From Bacteroidales bacterium (GTDB lineage: Bacteria > Bacteroidota > Bacteroidia > Bacteroidales > F082): a stretch of DNA of 61,681 nucleotides. The stretch spans positions 1-61,681 of the forward strand of contig JAKIVD010000023.1 of the NCBI GenBank assembly GCA_021647205.1. The letters are read 5' to 3'. The notes beneath the pieces are model-generated. The model saw only the letters and a list, made by a program, of their open reading frames with translations. It was not told where the DNA came from and did not search any database. Both the position numbers and the translations under genes were made by a program. Positions 53,670-60,504 of this stretch are shown here, piece by piece (the first letter of the stretch is position 1; the number at the start of each line of letters is the position of its first letter).

Positions 53670-54668
53670 TCAAGGGCGGATCAATACTTTTCCCGCACTC
53701 ATGCCGGCGATGTAATTACGGAGGCCGTTTACAATTTTATCGAGGGTGGTGCTTCCCTGAATCTGTGTTTTGTATGCACCACTGATGAATTTGTTTTGCA
53801 GCTTTTCAGAAATCTTTTCAAATTCACCGCCCCCCAAATCAGCTTTCCAGTCGATGAGGTTGAAGCCCGAAATGATTTTGTTCTGAAAAATCGGCCCCAT
53901 GAGGTGAATATTTTCGATGGGTTTTCCCGACAGGCCACCATAAACCACCAGTTCGGCATCGGGCACCAGTGCGTTGAAAATGGTTCCGGCCAGCCTTCCG
54001 CCGACGGCATCAAAAGCGGTAGTAGCCTGCAAGGTTTTGGAGAGTTTGTTCAACTGCTCTTCGAAATCTCTTTCATTTTCGCAAAGCACGTGCTGTGCGC
54101 CCTGCGATTCGAGCAGCCCGACATGTTCCTTTTTTCTGACAATGTCAATGACTTTAACCCCGTTTTCCCGCGCCATCATCCTGACGAATGCCGCAACCTG
54201 GCTGCCGGCCGCATTCTGAACAATGGCTTTGCTTTCGCGCTGCCCGGCAATGTCCATGAGTCCGTAAGCGGTGAAGGGGTTGACTGTAAAACAGGCTGCC
54301 TGGTCGAGGTCCATTTCGTCCTGCAGGGCGATTAAATCATCAGCGTTCACAACAAAATATTCTGCCCAGGTACCGTCAGTGTCGCTTTGTACAAAGGCGC
54401 TGATTTTTTTGCCAAGCAGGTGCCCGGTATTTTTTCCGGTTTCCACAACCATGCCCGAGCCTTCAAAACCGGGGACGGCCGGAAGTTTTTTTACGATGTT
54501 GTAAGTGCCTTGTATGAAAGCGATGTCGGAAGGGTTGCAGGGGGCTGCGTGCATTTTTACCAGCACCTCGTTATTGCCGGGAATGCCCGTTTCCTTTTCC
54601 TGAAGTTTCAGCCCCAGCAAGGCACGGATGATGTTTTTGTTGTAGGTTGTTATTTGTATTGACTTCAT
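53670..54668 (-). CDS. Zinc-type alcohol dehydrogenase-like (MDR) oxidoreductase
   Basis: This is an NAD(P)H-dependent oxidoreductase of the medium-chain superfamily, 332 residues. The N-terminal GroES-like domain has HAAPCNPSDIAFIQG and PAVPGFEGSGMVVETG. The nucleotide-binding domain has an atypical fingerprint AIVQNAAGSQVAAFVRMMAREN. Catalytic zinc ligands are not conserved, so it is closer to quinone oxidoreductases or enoyl reductases than to alcohol dehydrogenases. The substrate is unknown. It lies between gmk (48 bases) and nadD (28 bases) as an insertion in an otherwise familiar housekeeping operon. Confidence 0.88.
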   Translation of the reverse strand: MKSIQITTYNKNIIRALLGLKLQEKETGIPGNNEVLVKMHAAPCNPSDIAFIQGTYNIVKKLPAVPGFEGSGMVVETGKNTGHLLGKKISAFVQSDTDGTWAEYFVVNADDLIALQDEMDLDQAACFTVNPFTAYGLMDIAGQRESKAIVQNAAGSQVAAFVRMMARENGVKVIDIVRKKEHVGLLESQGAQHVLCENERDFEEQLNKLSKTLQATTAFDAVGGRLAGTIFNALVPDAELVVYGGLSGKPIENIHLMGPIFQNKIISGFNLIDWKADLGGGEFEKISEKLQNKFISGAYKTQIQGSTTLDKIVNGLRNYIAGMSAGKVLIRP

Positions 54669-54716
54669 GCTGTCTAATCCGGCTCTTCGGGGTTCAGCGA
54701 AGGCAGGAAGGTTGTT

Positions 54717-55295
54717 TTAGGTTTCAATAAATTCACGCACTACTTTAAACACTTTGTTCTTGGCTTCCTCCAAATCATCGTTCACAACAACCACGTCAAA
54801 ATACCTGGCGTAAGTCAGTTCTTCTTCTGCCTTGGCAATTCTTGCAAGGATGTTTTTTTCAGAATCGGTGGCACGTCCCCTCAGGCGTTTTTCCAGGACT
54901 TCGAGCGAAGGTGGTTTCACAAAAACCGCCAGCACATCATCCCCAAATCTTTTTTTAATAGTTATGCCACCTTTAACATCCAGATCGAAAACCACATGCT
55001 TTCCTTCTTTTCTGATGCGTTCCACTTCAGCAACAAGGGTGCCATAATAGTGGTCTTTGTAAACTTCTTCCCATTCCACAAAAGCCTGCCCGTTAATTTT
55101 TTTCTTAAATTCTTCAACGGTCAGAAAATAATAGTCTTTGCCGTTGGTTTCGTTTTTGCGCGGTTTTCGGCTTGCTGCCGAAACGGAGAAAGAAAGCCCG
55201 GGGATTTTTGCCATTAAATCCCTGACGAGGGTCGTTTTTCCTGAACCCGAAGGAGCGGAAAAAACAATCAGTTTTCCTTTTCTTCTCTTACTCAA
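54717..55295 (-). CDS. gmk: Guanylate kinase
   Basis: This enzyme phosphorylates GMP to GDP. It has 192 residues. It has the P-loop SAPSGSGKTTL (13-23), SVSAASRKPRKNETNGKDYYFL (GMP-binding region, containing SxxxRxPR in altered form) and the lid segment LRGRATDSEKNILARI. It starts one base after the yicC stop, the usual yicC-gmk coupling. Length and motifs are normal. Confidence 0.97.
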   Translation of the reverse strand: MSKRRKGKLIVFSAPSGSGKTTLVRDLMAKIPGLSFSVSAASRKPRKNETNGKDYYFLTVEEFKKKINGQAFVEWEEVYKDHYYGTLVAEVERIRKEGKHVVFDLDVKGGITIKKRFGDDVLAVFVKPPSLEVLEKRLRGRATDSEKNILARIAKAEEELTYARYFDVVVVNDDLEEAKNKVFKVVREFIET

Positions 55296-55296
55296 T

Positions 55297-56175
55297 TTAT
55301 AAAATGTTGAAAAGTTGTTCTTTGATTTTTTCCAGTTCGTCTTTCATAAGGACCACCAGTTTCTGGATGTCCACATCATTGGCTTTAGAACCCAGGGTGT
55401 TGATTTCCCTACCAATTTCCTGGCCGATAAACCCCAGCTTTTTTCCCGCTGAGGTGTCGTTGTCCAGTGTTTCGAGGAAATAGACACAATGCTTTTTCAA
55501 ACGGATTTTTTCTTCGGTAATGTCCAGTTTTTGGATGTAGAAAATCATCTCCTGTTCGAGGCGGTTTTTGTCGGCTTGTACATCCTGCATATAAGCCGCA
55601 AGACTTGCCCTTACCCTTTCCCTCATGCTAATTGCCCGTTCACGCTCGAAAGGGGCCACCTGTGCAAGCAGTTTGATGATGATTTGAATACGCCGCTTTA
55701 AATCTGCGGCAAGGGTTTTCCCTTCCTGCTTTCTGAATTCATCAACCTCTAAGACCGTTTTTTCAATGCCGTTTAAAACCTGCTCCCACTCGTCGGGGTC
55801 AATTTCTTCTATCTGGCCCGACAAGACATCGGGCAATTTGATGAGAACGGGCAACAGATCGTTCAGCTTTGTTTTTTGCTCAAGGTTTTCTGCCAGCCGG
55901 CTCAATTCGGCAAAGTAATGTTTGGCTACCGGAAGATTGATTACCGGTTGCAGCCTGGCGGTTTTTTGCTCGGCATTCAGGATGACTTCAATCTTGCCAC
56001 GTTGCAATATGCGGCCCACAAGGTTTCTGATTGCCAGCTCTTTTTCGCGGTAAGCCTGCGGGGTTTTTAAATATAGGTCGAGTTGTTTGCTGTTGAGTGC
56101 CCGGATTTCAATCCTTACATTCTTCTCCCTGGTTTCTACAAGCTGTTTGCCAAAACCGGTCATTGATTTTATCAT
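55297..56175 (-). CDS. yicC: YicC-family endoribonuclease
   Basis: This has 292 residues starting MIKSMTGFGK, the standard start of the family. I chose 56175 over an upstream start at 56199 for that reason. Other features are VEIRALNSKQLDLYLKTP-like IEIRALNSKQLDLYLKTP, the central helical region, and the C-terminal KLGFIGQEIGREINTLGSKAND with MKDELEKIKEQLFNI. YicC of E. coli has been shown to be a ribonuclease. It leads the operon with gmk, with promoter TATCTTTG on the minus strand at 56197-56204. Confidence 0.95.
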   Translation of the reverse strand: MIKSMTGFGKQLVETREKNVRIEIRALNSKQLDLYLKTPQAYREKELAIRNLVGRILQRGKIEVILNAEQKTARLQPVINLPVAKHYFAELSRLAENLEQKTKLNDLLPVLIKLPDVLSGQIEEIDPDEWEQVLNGIEKTVLEVDEFRKQEGKTLAADLKRRIQIIIKLLAQVAPFERERAISMRERVRASLAAYMQDVQADKNRLEQEMIFYIQKLDITEEKIRLKKHCVYFLETLDNDTSAGKKLGFIGQEIGREINTLGSKANDVDIQKLVVLMKDELEKIKEQLFNIL

Positions 56176-56196
56176 GGCGGGGTATTGAATTTCAGA

Positions 56197-56204
56197 CAAA
56201 GATA
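56197..56204 (-). promoter_or_regulatory. -7 promoter element TATCTTTG for yicC-gmk
   Basis: The minus strand reads TATCTTTG, 21 bases before the ATG at 56175. This also supports that start over the one at 56199, which would lie at the promoter itself. Confidence 0.6.
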
Positions 56205-56366
56205 GGGAAAAGTGCCTACTTAAAACTTCAGCGGACGGAAGCCGGTTTAAATTCTGCCCGGCTTTGCGGGGATGGTTTTCCCACTGTTAAAAAATTTTCG
56301 GTGCAGCAGAACGCACATTCAAAAAAATTGAGTATTTTGAGCAGTCGATTTTACACGTGTTTTCAA

Positions 56367-57464
56367 GTGTTTAAAACAGAGCAGGTTTTGAAAGAGATTA
56401 GTGAGCCATACCAACTGTTATCCGATCCGCTGCGCTACTACAATGCCATGATTGAGGACATTGACGCAGCCCGGCATTATGTCTACATTGAAACTTTCAG
56501 GGTGGGCAGCGACCAGATTGGCGACCGTTTTCGCAGGGCACTCACACAAAAGGCCAAAGAAGGGGTGGATGTCCGCCTGCTGATTGACGGCTGGGGGGCG
56601 GGGTCCGTTGATCATGATTATTTTTCCGAGCTCATCAGCTACGGCGGACAAGTCAGGTTTTTCGAGAAAATAAAATTTAATACCGACATTTTTACGCGCA
56701 GCCACAAACGCAACCACCGTAAATTGCTGCTTATTGATGATGAGATTTCCTGGATTGGTTCTTCCAACCTGACCGGCTACAACATGAACTGGCGCGAGTC
56801 GATGCTGCGGATGAAAAGTGGGATTACCTACACCTTTACCAAGTTGTTCATGCAGGATTTCAGGATTTACAATAAATATATTTTCAACAAGGCTTACCAC
56901 ACCAGGTTGGTCAGGTACGAAAATTTTGAGATTTTACGGGATGCGCCTTCCATCGCTGTGAAAAGGATAAACCAGCGGTTTGTTAAAATGATTCGTGCCG
57001 CCAAAAAAACGGTCTGCATTGAAACCCCCTACTTTCTTCCCGGGTATTTTTTAAGGAAAGCCATGATGGATGCGGCAAAAAGGGGTGTGGAAGTGAAAGT
57101 CATCTTGCCCAAGCAATCCGACGTCAACCTGATTGATGTGCTGCGCAACAAATACCTCGGCCCTTTGCATAAAAGCGGAATCCGGTTTTTGTTTTATACG
57201 CCCAATAACCTGCATGCCAAACTCCTGCTGGTGGATGGGCAGAGTTTTGCACTGGGTTCCACCAATTTCGACTACCGCAGCTTCCGGTATATGTACGAGA
57301 TAATGCTGACTGGACAGGAAGGGTTAATCGCCGGCCAGATTAAAAAACACAACGAAAAAACCATCTCGGAGACCATTCCTTTCGATATTAAACGATGGGA
57401 AGAGCGCCCGCTGATCAACCGTTTTTTTGAATGGGTGCTGTTGCCCTTCAGGCATTTGCTTTGA
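56367..57464 (+). CDS. Cardiolipin synthase-like phospholipase D
   Basis: This phospholipase D superfamily enzyme probably condenses phosphatidylglycerol into cardiolipin. It has 365 residues from the GTG at 56367. The open frame continues upstream into yicC antisense sequence, which is unlikely to be coding. A TTG at 56388 is an alternative start. Both HKD motifs are present: HRKLLLIDD with GSSNLTGYN (about 117), and HAKLLLVDG with LGSTNFDYRS (about 282). No N-terminal membrane helices are seen, unlike ClsA, so it is closer in layout to ClsB. Other phosphatidyl-transfer reactions are possible. Confidence 0.85.
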   Translation: MFKTEQVLKEISEPYQLLSDPLRYYNAMIEDIDAARHYVYIETFRVGSDQIGDRFRRALTQKAKEGVDVRLLIDGWGAGSVDHDYFSELISYGGQVRFFEKIKFNTDIFTRSHKRNHRKLLLIDDEISWIGSSNLTGYNMNWRESMLRMKSGITYTFTKLFMQDFRIYNKYIFNKAYHTRLVRYENFEILRDAPSIAVKRINQRFVKMIRAAKKTVCIETPYFLPGYFLRKAMMDAAKRGVEVKVILPKQSDVNLIDVLRNKYLGPLHKSGIRFLFYTPNNLHAKLLLVDGQSFALGSTNFDYRSFRYMYEIMLTGQEGLIAGQIKKHNEKTISETIPFDIKRWEERPLINRFFEWVLLPFRHLL

Positions 57465-57513
57465 TGGATTACAGCCTGCATGTTGCAGGTTTACAAAAAG
57501 CCGGCAGAAAAAA

Positions 57514-58782
57514 TCATTCCGAATAAAAATCAATCATTTGTTGGATGGCTACGGAACAGGGCGGGCAAAATTTATCCTGATAAAAAGTCTTCATCAGGCA
57601 ATCCTGCATGGGGCGGAACATCCCTTTGGGTTCGTAGCCCCCACCTTCAAAAGCACCAATGCGCTTGCTGTACTTTTCGGTTTGGGGTGTCGGGACTGGC
57701 GTCCTTTTTTTCACCAAGTTTTTCCACTTGTCCGCAAAGTTGACCAGGGTGGTAATGTTGGGCTCCCAGGGTTCGATCTTTAAATTATAGAACCCGCCGT
57801 AGGAAGTTGAATTGTTGTAATATTCGTCGGCGAGGCCGGCAAAGCCGTGGCCGAATTCGTGGGTCAGTATTTTGGCCGATTTAGCATTGCTGTTCACGCT
57901 GACGTTATAATAGTTGTAAATGGCACCCCCGCCGTATTTTTTGCTGTTGACCAGGATGTAAATCTGATCGTAAGGCGCGTTGGCGGCCAGGTCGCGCACA
58001 CTTTTGTTGTCGAAAGTCATCAGGTAACGCTCGCTGTCGAATGTGTAATAGGCCGAATTCAGGATGGTATTTTTCCAAACTGTGTCCGCCGGAATATCCA
58101 CACCCGATTCTTCGGAAGGAGCCAAAACTCCCCGGATATTAAAGCGGTCTGTATTCTCAGAATATGGTGCAAAAGCGAAAAAATCGGCAACAAACTTTTT
58201 ACAGTCTTCGACGAAAAGCCCCATTTCTCCGGGACTGTATCCCTCGGGCAAAACCACAATATCAACTTTGTTTTCCGGGTTCCCGGAAATATACACGTCG
58301 AAAGCAGGGTAGGCTTTGCGCCGATCCTGTTTGATGAAATAATTATCGGGGCTGACCGTGTATTCAAATTTCTTTTCAAATATGCCATCCCAATTACGGC
58401 TGTACAGTTCAACGCGGACCTGAACTTTTGGAAAAGGAAATGTAACGCATTCAGAGAGTGTGCGCCAGGTTTCTTTGGCTTCTTCCGTGGTTTGCCATTC
58501 GCCAAAAAGCGAACCGTAGCCCCTGGAATATAGCAATGAGTCGTTGGCAATATTCACGACCTTCACAAAATAATTGCCGTATTCAAAGGTGTCGATAAGA
58601 TTGGTTTTCGATCCGGCCCAAAAAGGTTCTTCCAGTAATTCGTCAAAAGTGTAGAATTCTTCTTTGTCGTTCCCGCTGTGGTAATAATCCATGCGCAGTG
58701 TTCTGTCAAGAAAAAATTCATCGAATTGTGCAAAACCGGAAAGAGCGGCGGTTAGCAGTGAAAGTGTGATCCATTGTTTCAT
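57514..58782 (-). CDS. M64-family (IgA peptidase-type) metallopeptidase
   Basis: This exported zinc peptidase has 422 residues. Signal peptide: MKQWITLSLLTAALSGFAQ. An N-terminal M64_N-like beta domain (about 20-150) precedes the peptidase domain. That domain has VDIVVLPEGYSPGEM, the zinc motif HEFGHGFAGLADEYY (His at about 308) and a C-terminal disulphide-type CPPC. It belongs to the family of Clostridium ramosum IgA peptidase, but most environmental members have unknown substrates. There is no T9SS sorting domain, so it may stay in the periplasm. A near-consensus -7 (TACTTTTA, minus) is at 58811-58818. Confidence 0.92.
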   Translation of the reverse strand: MKQWITLSLLTAALSGFAQFDEFFLDRTLRMDYYHSGNDKEEFYTFDELLEEPFWAGSKTNLIDTFEYGNYFVKVVNIANDSLLYSRGYGSLFGEWQTTEEAKETWRTLSECVTFPFPKVQVRVELYSRNWDGIFEKKFEYTVSPDNYFIKQDRRKAYPAFDVYISGNPENKVDIVVLPEGYSPGEMGLFVEDCKKFVADFFAFAPYSENTDRFNIRGVLAPSEESGVDIPADTVWKNTILNSAYYTFDSERYLMTFDNKSVRDLAANAPYDQIYILVNSKKYGGGAIYNYYNVSVNSNAKSAKILTHEFGHGFAGLADEYYNNSTSYGGFYNLKIEPWEPNITTLVNFADKWKNLVKKRTPVPTPQTEKYSKRIGAFEGGGYEPKGMFRPMQDCLMKTFYQDKFCPPCSVAIQQMIDFYSE

Positions 58783-58880
58783 CGTAAAATATTTTGGCTG
58801 TGAAAAGGTGTAAAAGTATTAAAAAGAAAAACAGCCGGCTTTTTTAAAAATTATTTTACCTGATAATAAGCTGAAAATTA

Positions 58881-58934
58881 ACCCCCTTGCATATAATGTG
58901 AAAAATATTTAGAAAAATATTCACGCGAGGGGGT
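58881..58934. repeat. Long hairpin ACCCCCTTGC...GCGAGGGGGT
   Basis: Outer arms 58881-58890 and 58925-58934 pair at nine of ten positions plus one wobble. Inner arms GTGAAAAATATTT (58898-58910) and AAAATATTCAC (58914-58924) pair largely. This gives a 54-base hairpin in the 740-base gene-less gap 58783-59524. It could be the start of a structured RNA or a mobile-element end. Confidence 0.6.
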
Positions 58935-59034
58935 ACAATTTTATTTATTTCCGGTACTAATAGTTGTAGAGGGTAATAGATCGTATAGCCCAATTATGAG
59001 AATCAGGGTTAATCCTGGAAAATAAACAAGCAAA

Positions 59035-59071
59035 AAGCGTATATAACCTCCGATATATACGCTTATTTTTT
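59035..59071 (+). terminator. Terminator-like hairpin AAGCGTATATA
   Basis: A perfect 11-base stem with loop ACCTCCGA is followed by ATTTTTTTA. There is no obvious plus-strand gene upstream. Confidence 0.65.
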
Positions 59072-59124
59072 TACTTTCATACCATATAAACACTCAAAAC
59101 AAGTGTTCGAAGGTAAAAACTAAG

Positions 59125-59154
59125 AACCCGGATCCAATGGGCCCGGGTTTTTTT
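59125..59154 (+). terminator. Terminator-like hairpin AACCCGG
   Basis: A GC-rich stem (AACCCGG with CCGGGTT, extended by CC/GG after a short bulge) is followed by seven T. It is the second terminator in 120 bases. Confidence 0.7.
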
Positions 59155-59524
59155 GTACTCCTCCTCCCACTTACACCAACCCCAACCCCATTTCCAGAAA
59201 ATATCCCAAAACACTTTTTGCAGTCCTGCATTTTATCAATGTGCCAATAACCAATAGGGTAGTATTTCTTATTGCTTAATATACCACTGCTTAGGGCAGA
59301 TAAAAAACTACACTTTCCCTCCCTTGTTCAGCGCCTTTTTCTTGTTGAAAGTTATGAGAAAAATGCCATAAAGAATCTAGTTATGATATTGTTGGTCGTG
59401 ATTGCAGCAACCACACTAACCACAAAATTATCAGGAAAGAACCCTATTGATTCAAGTAGTTTATTAACAACAGCGGAACCTGCAACTTTTGTTGAAGCAA
59501 GGGAGACAAATGCCTTCTTGAATA

Positions 59525-59761
59525 CTACCCTTTTGTGTTTTGCCCCACCGCGCCGCTTACTTTTTGCAGGTGCTTTCCCCAGCTTTGGCCATTATCGGTA
59601 CTGCAAAAAACCTGTATGGTATATGCTCCGTCTCCTGACAAATCGTAATAAACATGGATTTGTTTGGCAACCTGCTCGAAGTGGATGTTTGAGATTTGCT
59701 GAGTGAAGGCAAGCAGGGGGAGGAACAAAAGAATATGGATAATATGTTTCAGGGTTTTCAT
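59525..59761 (-). pseudogene. Truncated duplicate of the FGE-like gene's N-terminal part
   Basis: From MKTLKHIIHILLFLPLLAF at 59761 this encodes a signal peptide and the beta-sandwich start (NIHFEQVAKQIHVYYDLSGD, then YTIQVFCSTDNGQSWGK). It stops after VGQNTKG at 59525. The DNA from about 59537 to 59705 is nearly identical to 61486-61660, with long stretches unchanged. The FGE/C-type-lectin domain of the full gene is missing. It is 78 residues long. I take it as a broken paralogue or a fragment left by recombination, though a short secreted protein could still be made. Confidence 0.75.
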
Positions 59762-59927
59762 TGATTTGATTTTTGAATATCCAATGTTGAAGTTGGCTGC
59801 TGTCTCCATTCAATATTCGGTGTTTAGTATTCGCTATTCTATTTTCTTTTTCCTCGTCATATTTCGCACGGCACAAGTCCTGCCTGCACACCGGCCTGGC
59901 TGGAAGATGCGCGCCTGTGGGGAATCA

Positions 59928-60057
59928 AACCCGCTGAGTAGATTTATTCTCAGCGGGTTGAAACAGCGTTTTTCAGATTCGTCGACCCGCTAAGTACCTG
60001 CTTGTCTGTCTGCCGGTACTGTTTGGCAGGCGGGTCGGCAGGTCTACTTAGCGGGTC
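59928..60057. repeat. Palindromic repeat element, same family as 20920-21165
   Basis: AACCCGCTGAG (59928-59938) pairs with CTCAGCGGGTT (59949-59959), with arms identical to those at 20971-21002. GACCCGCTAAGTA (59984-59996) pairs with TACTTAGCGGGTC (60045-60057), enclosing an inner CTGCC/GGCAG hairpin. The element lies in the gene-less gap 59762-60207, which otherwise holds AT-rich sequence and no supported gene. Confidence 0.85.
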
Positions 60058-60207
60058 AGGCTCCGGGATTTCAAATGCCGGGTGCCGAGGTTTTGTTGTT
60101 TTTGTTCAGGATTTAGTATTTCTTTTTCTTTCAGTAAAGCACGGTTAGTAAAAGGGCATCCGCGTTGCAAACGCGGATGAGACAGGGAAAGCCAAACAGC
60201 TAACCGT

Positions 60208-60471
60208 TCACCCTGTGAAATAAGATTTGAGCCGGTTCTTGAGAAACATTTTCCCGTAATGGGTTTTTAGGTACTTCTCACGGTGTGTAGCATCTTGTTG
60301 ATTTAAACATCCTTCGAAATAAATCAACTTTAACGGTCTTCTGTTTTTTGTTGATTTAACCATTCCTTTGTTGTGTTGCTCAAATCTTAATTCTAAATTT
60401 TTCGTGTAACCGGTATAGTTTTTTCCATCTTTCAAACTTTCCAATACATAGACGTAATAAAAACCTTCCAT
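60208..60471 (-). CDS. GIY-YIG nuclease superfamily protein
   Basis: This 87-residue single-domain protein starts MEGFYYVYVLESLKDGKNYTG; an ATG two codons upstream is also possible. It has the YVYVLE and YTGYT elements that stand for GIY-YIG, RFEQHNKG with the conserved Arg, and the catalytic-type Glu in DATHREKYLK. It belongs to the small UhbP/UPF0213-like group common in Bacteroidota, usually of unknown role. It follows the FGE-like gene by 33 bases on the same strand and may be cotranscribed with it. Confidence 0.9.
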   Translation of the reverse strand: MEGFYYVYVLESLKDGKNYTGYTKNLELRFEQHNKGMVKSTKNRRPLKLIYFEGCLNQQDATHREKYLKTHYGKMFLKNRLKSYFTG

Positions 60472-60504
60472 AAGCAAAAATTTAGAATTATTTCACGGGG
60501 TAAA

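Larger units (their letters stand above)
58935..59154 (+). ncRNA. Possible small RNA ending in two terminator hairpins
   Basis: No protein is encoded here, yet two terminator-like structures face the plus strand with no plus-strand gene before them. The first is AAGCGTATATA / TATATACGCTT at 59035-59064, followed by ATTTTTTT. The second is AACCCGG / CCGGGTT at 59125-59149, followed by a T-run. A weaker hairpin (ACACT...AGTGT, about 59092-59106) lies between. That would fit an intergenic RNA transcribed from somewhere in 58935-59030. I recognise no known RNA family. The first hairpin is also flanked by A on its left, so it could serve minus-strand transcripts. The rest of the gap to 59524 shows only a short hydrophobic minus-strand frame (59354-59524) of no known family. 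Confidence 0.3.

Noticed and set aside
56097-56366. Extended N terminus of the phospholipase D-like gene
   Set aside because: The extension lies antisense to yicC and its promoter and does not look like a membrane anchor. The GTG at 56367 gives a natural start.
59272-59706. Plus-strand frame of 144 codons
   Set aside because: Its second half is antisense to the FGE-like fragment, which has clear homology on the minus strand. The first half resembles nothing.
59000-60500. DGR template repeat or reverse transcriptase downstream of the FGE-like gene
   Set aside because: No AAC-rich copy of the variable segment and no reverse-transcriptase frame were found in the window.
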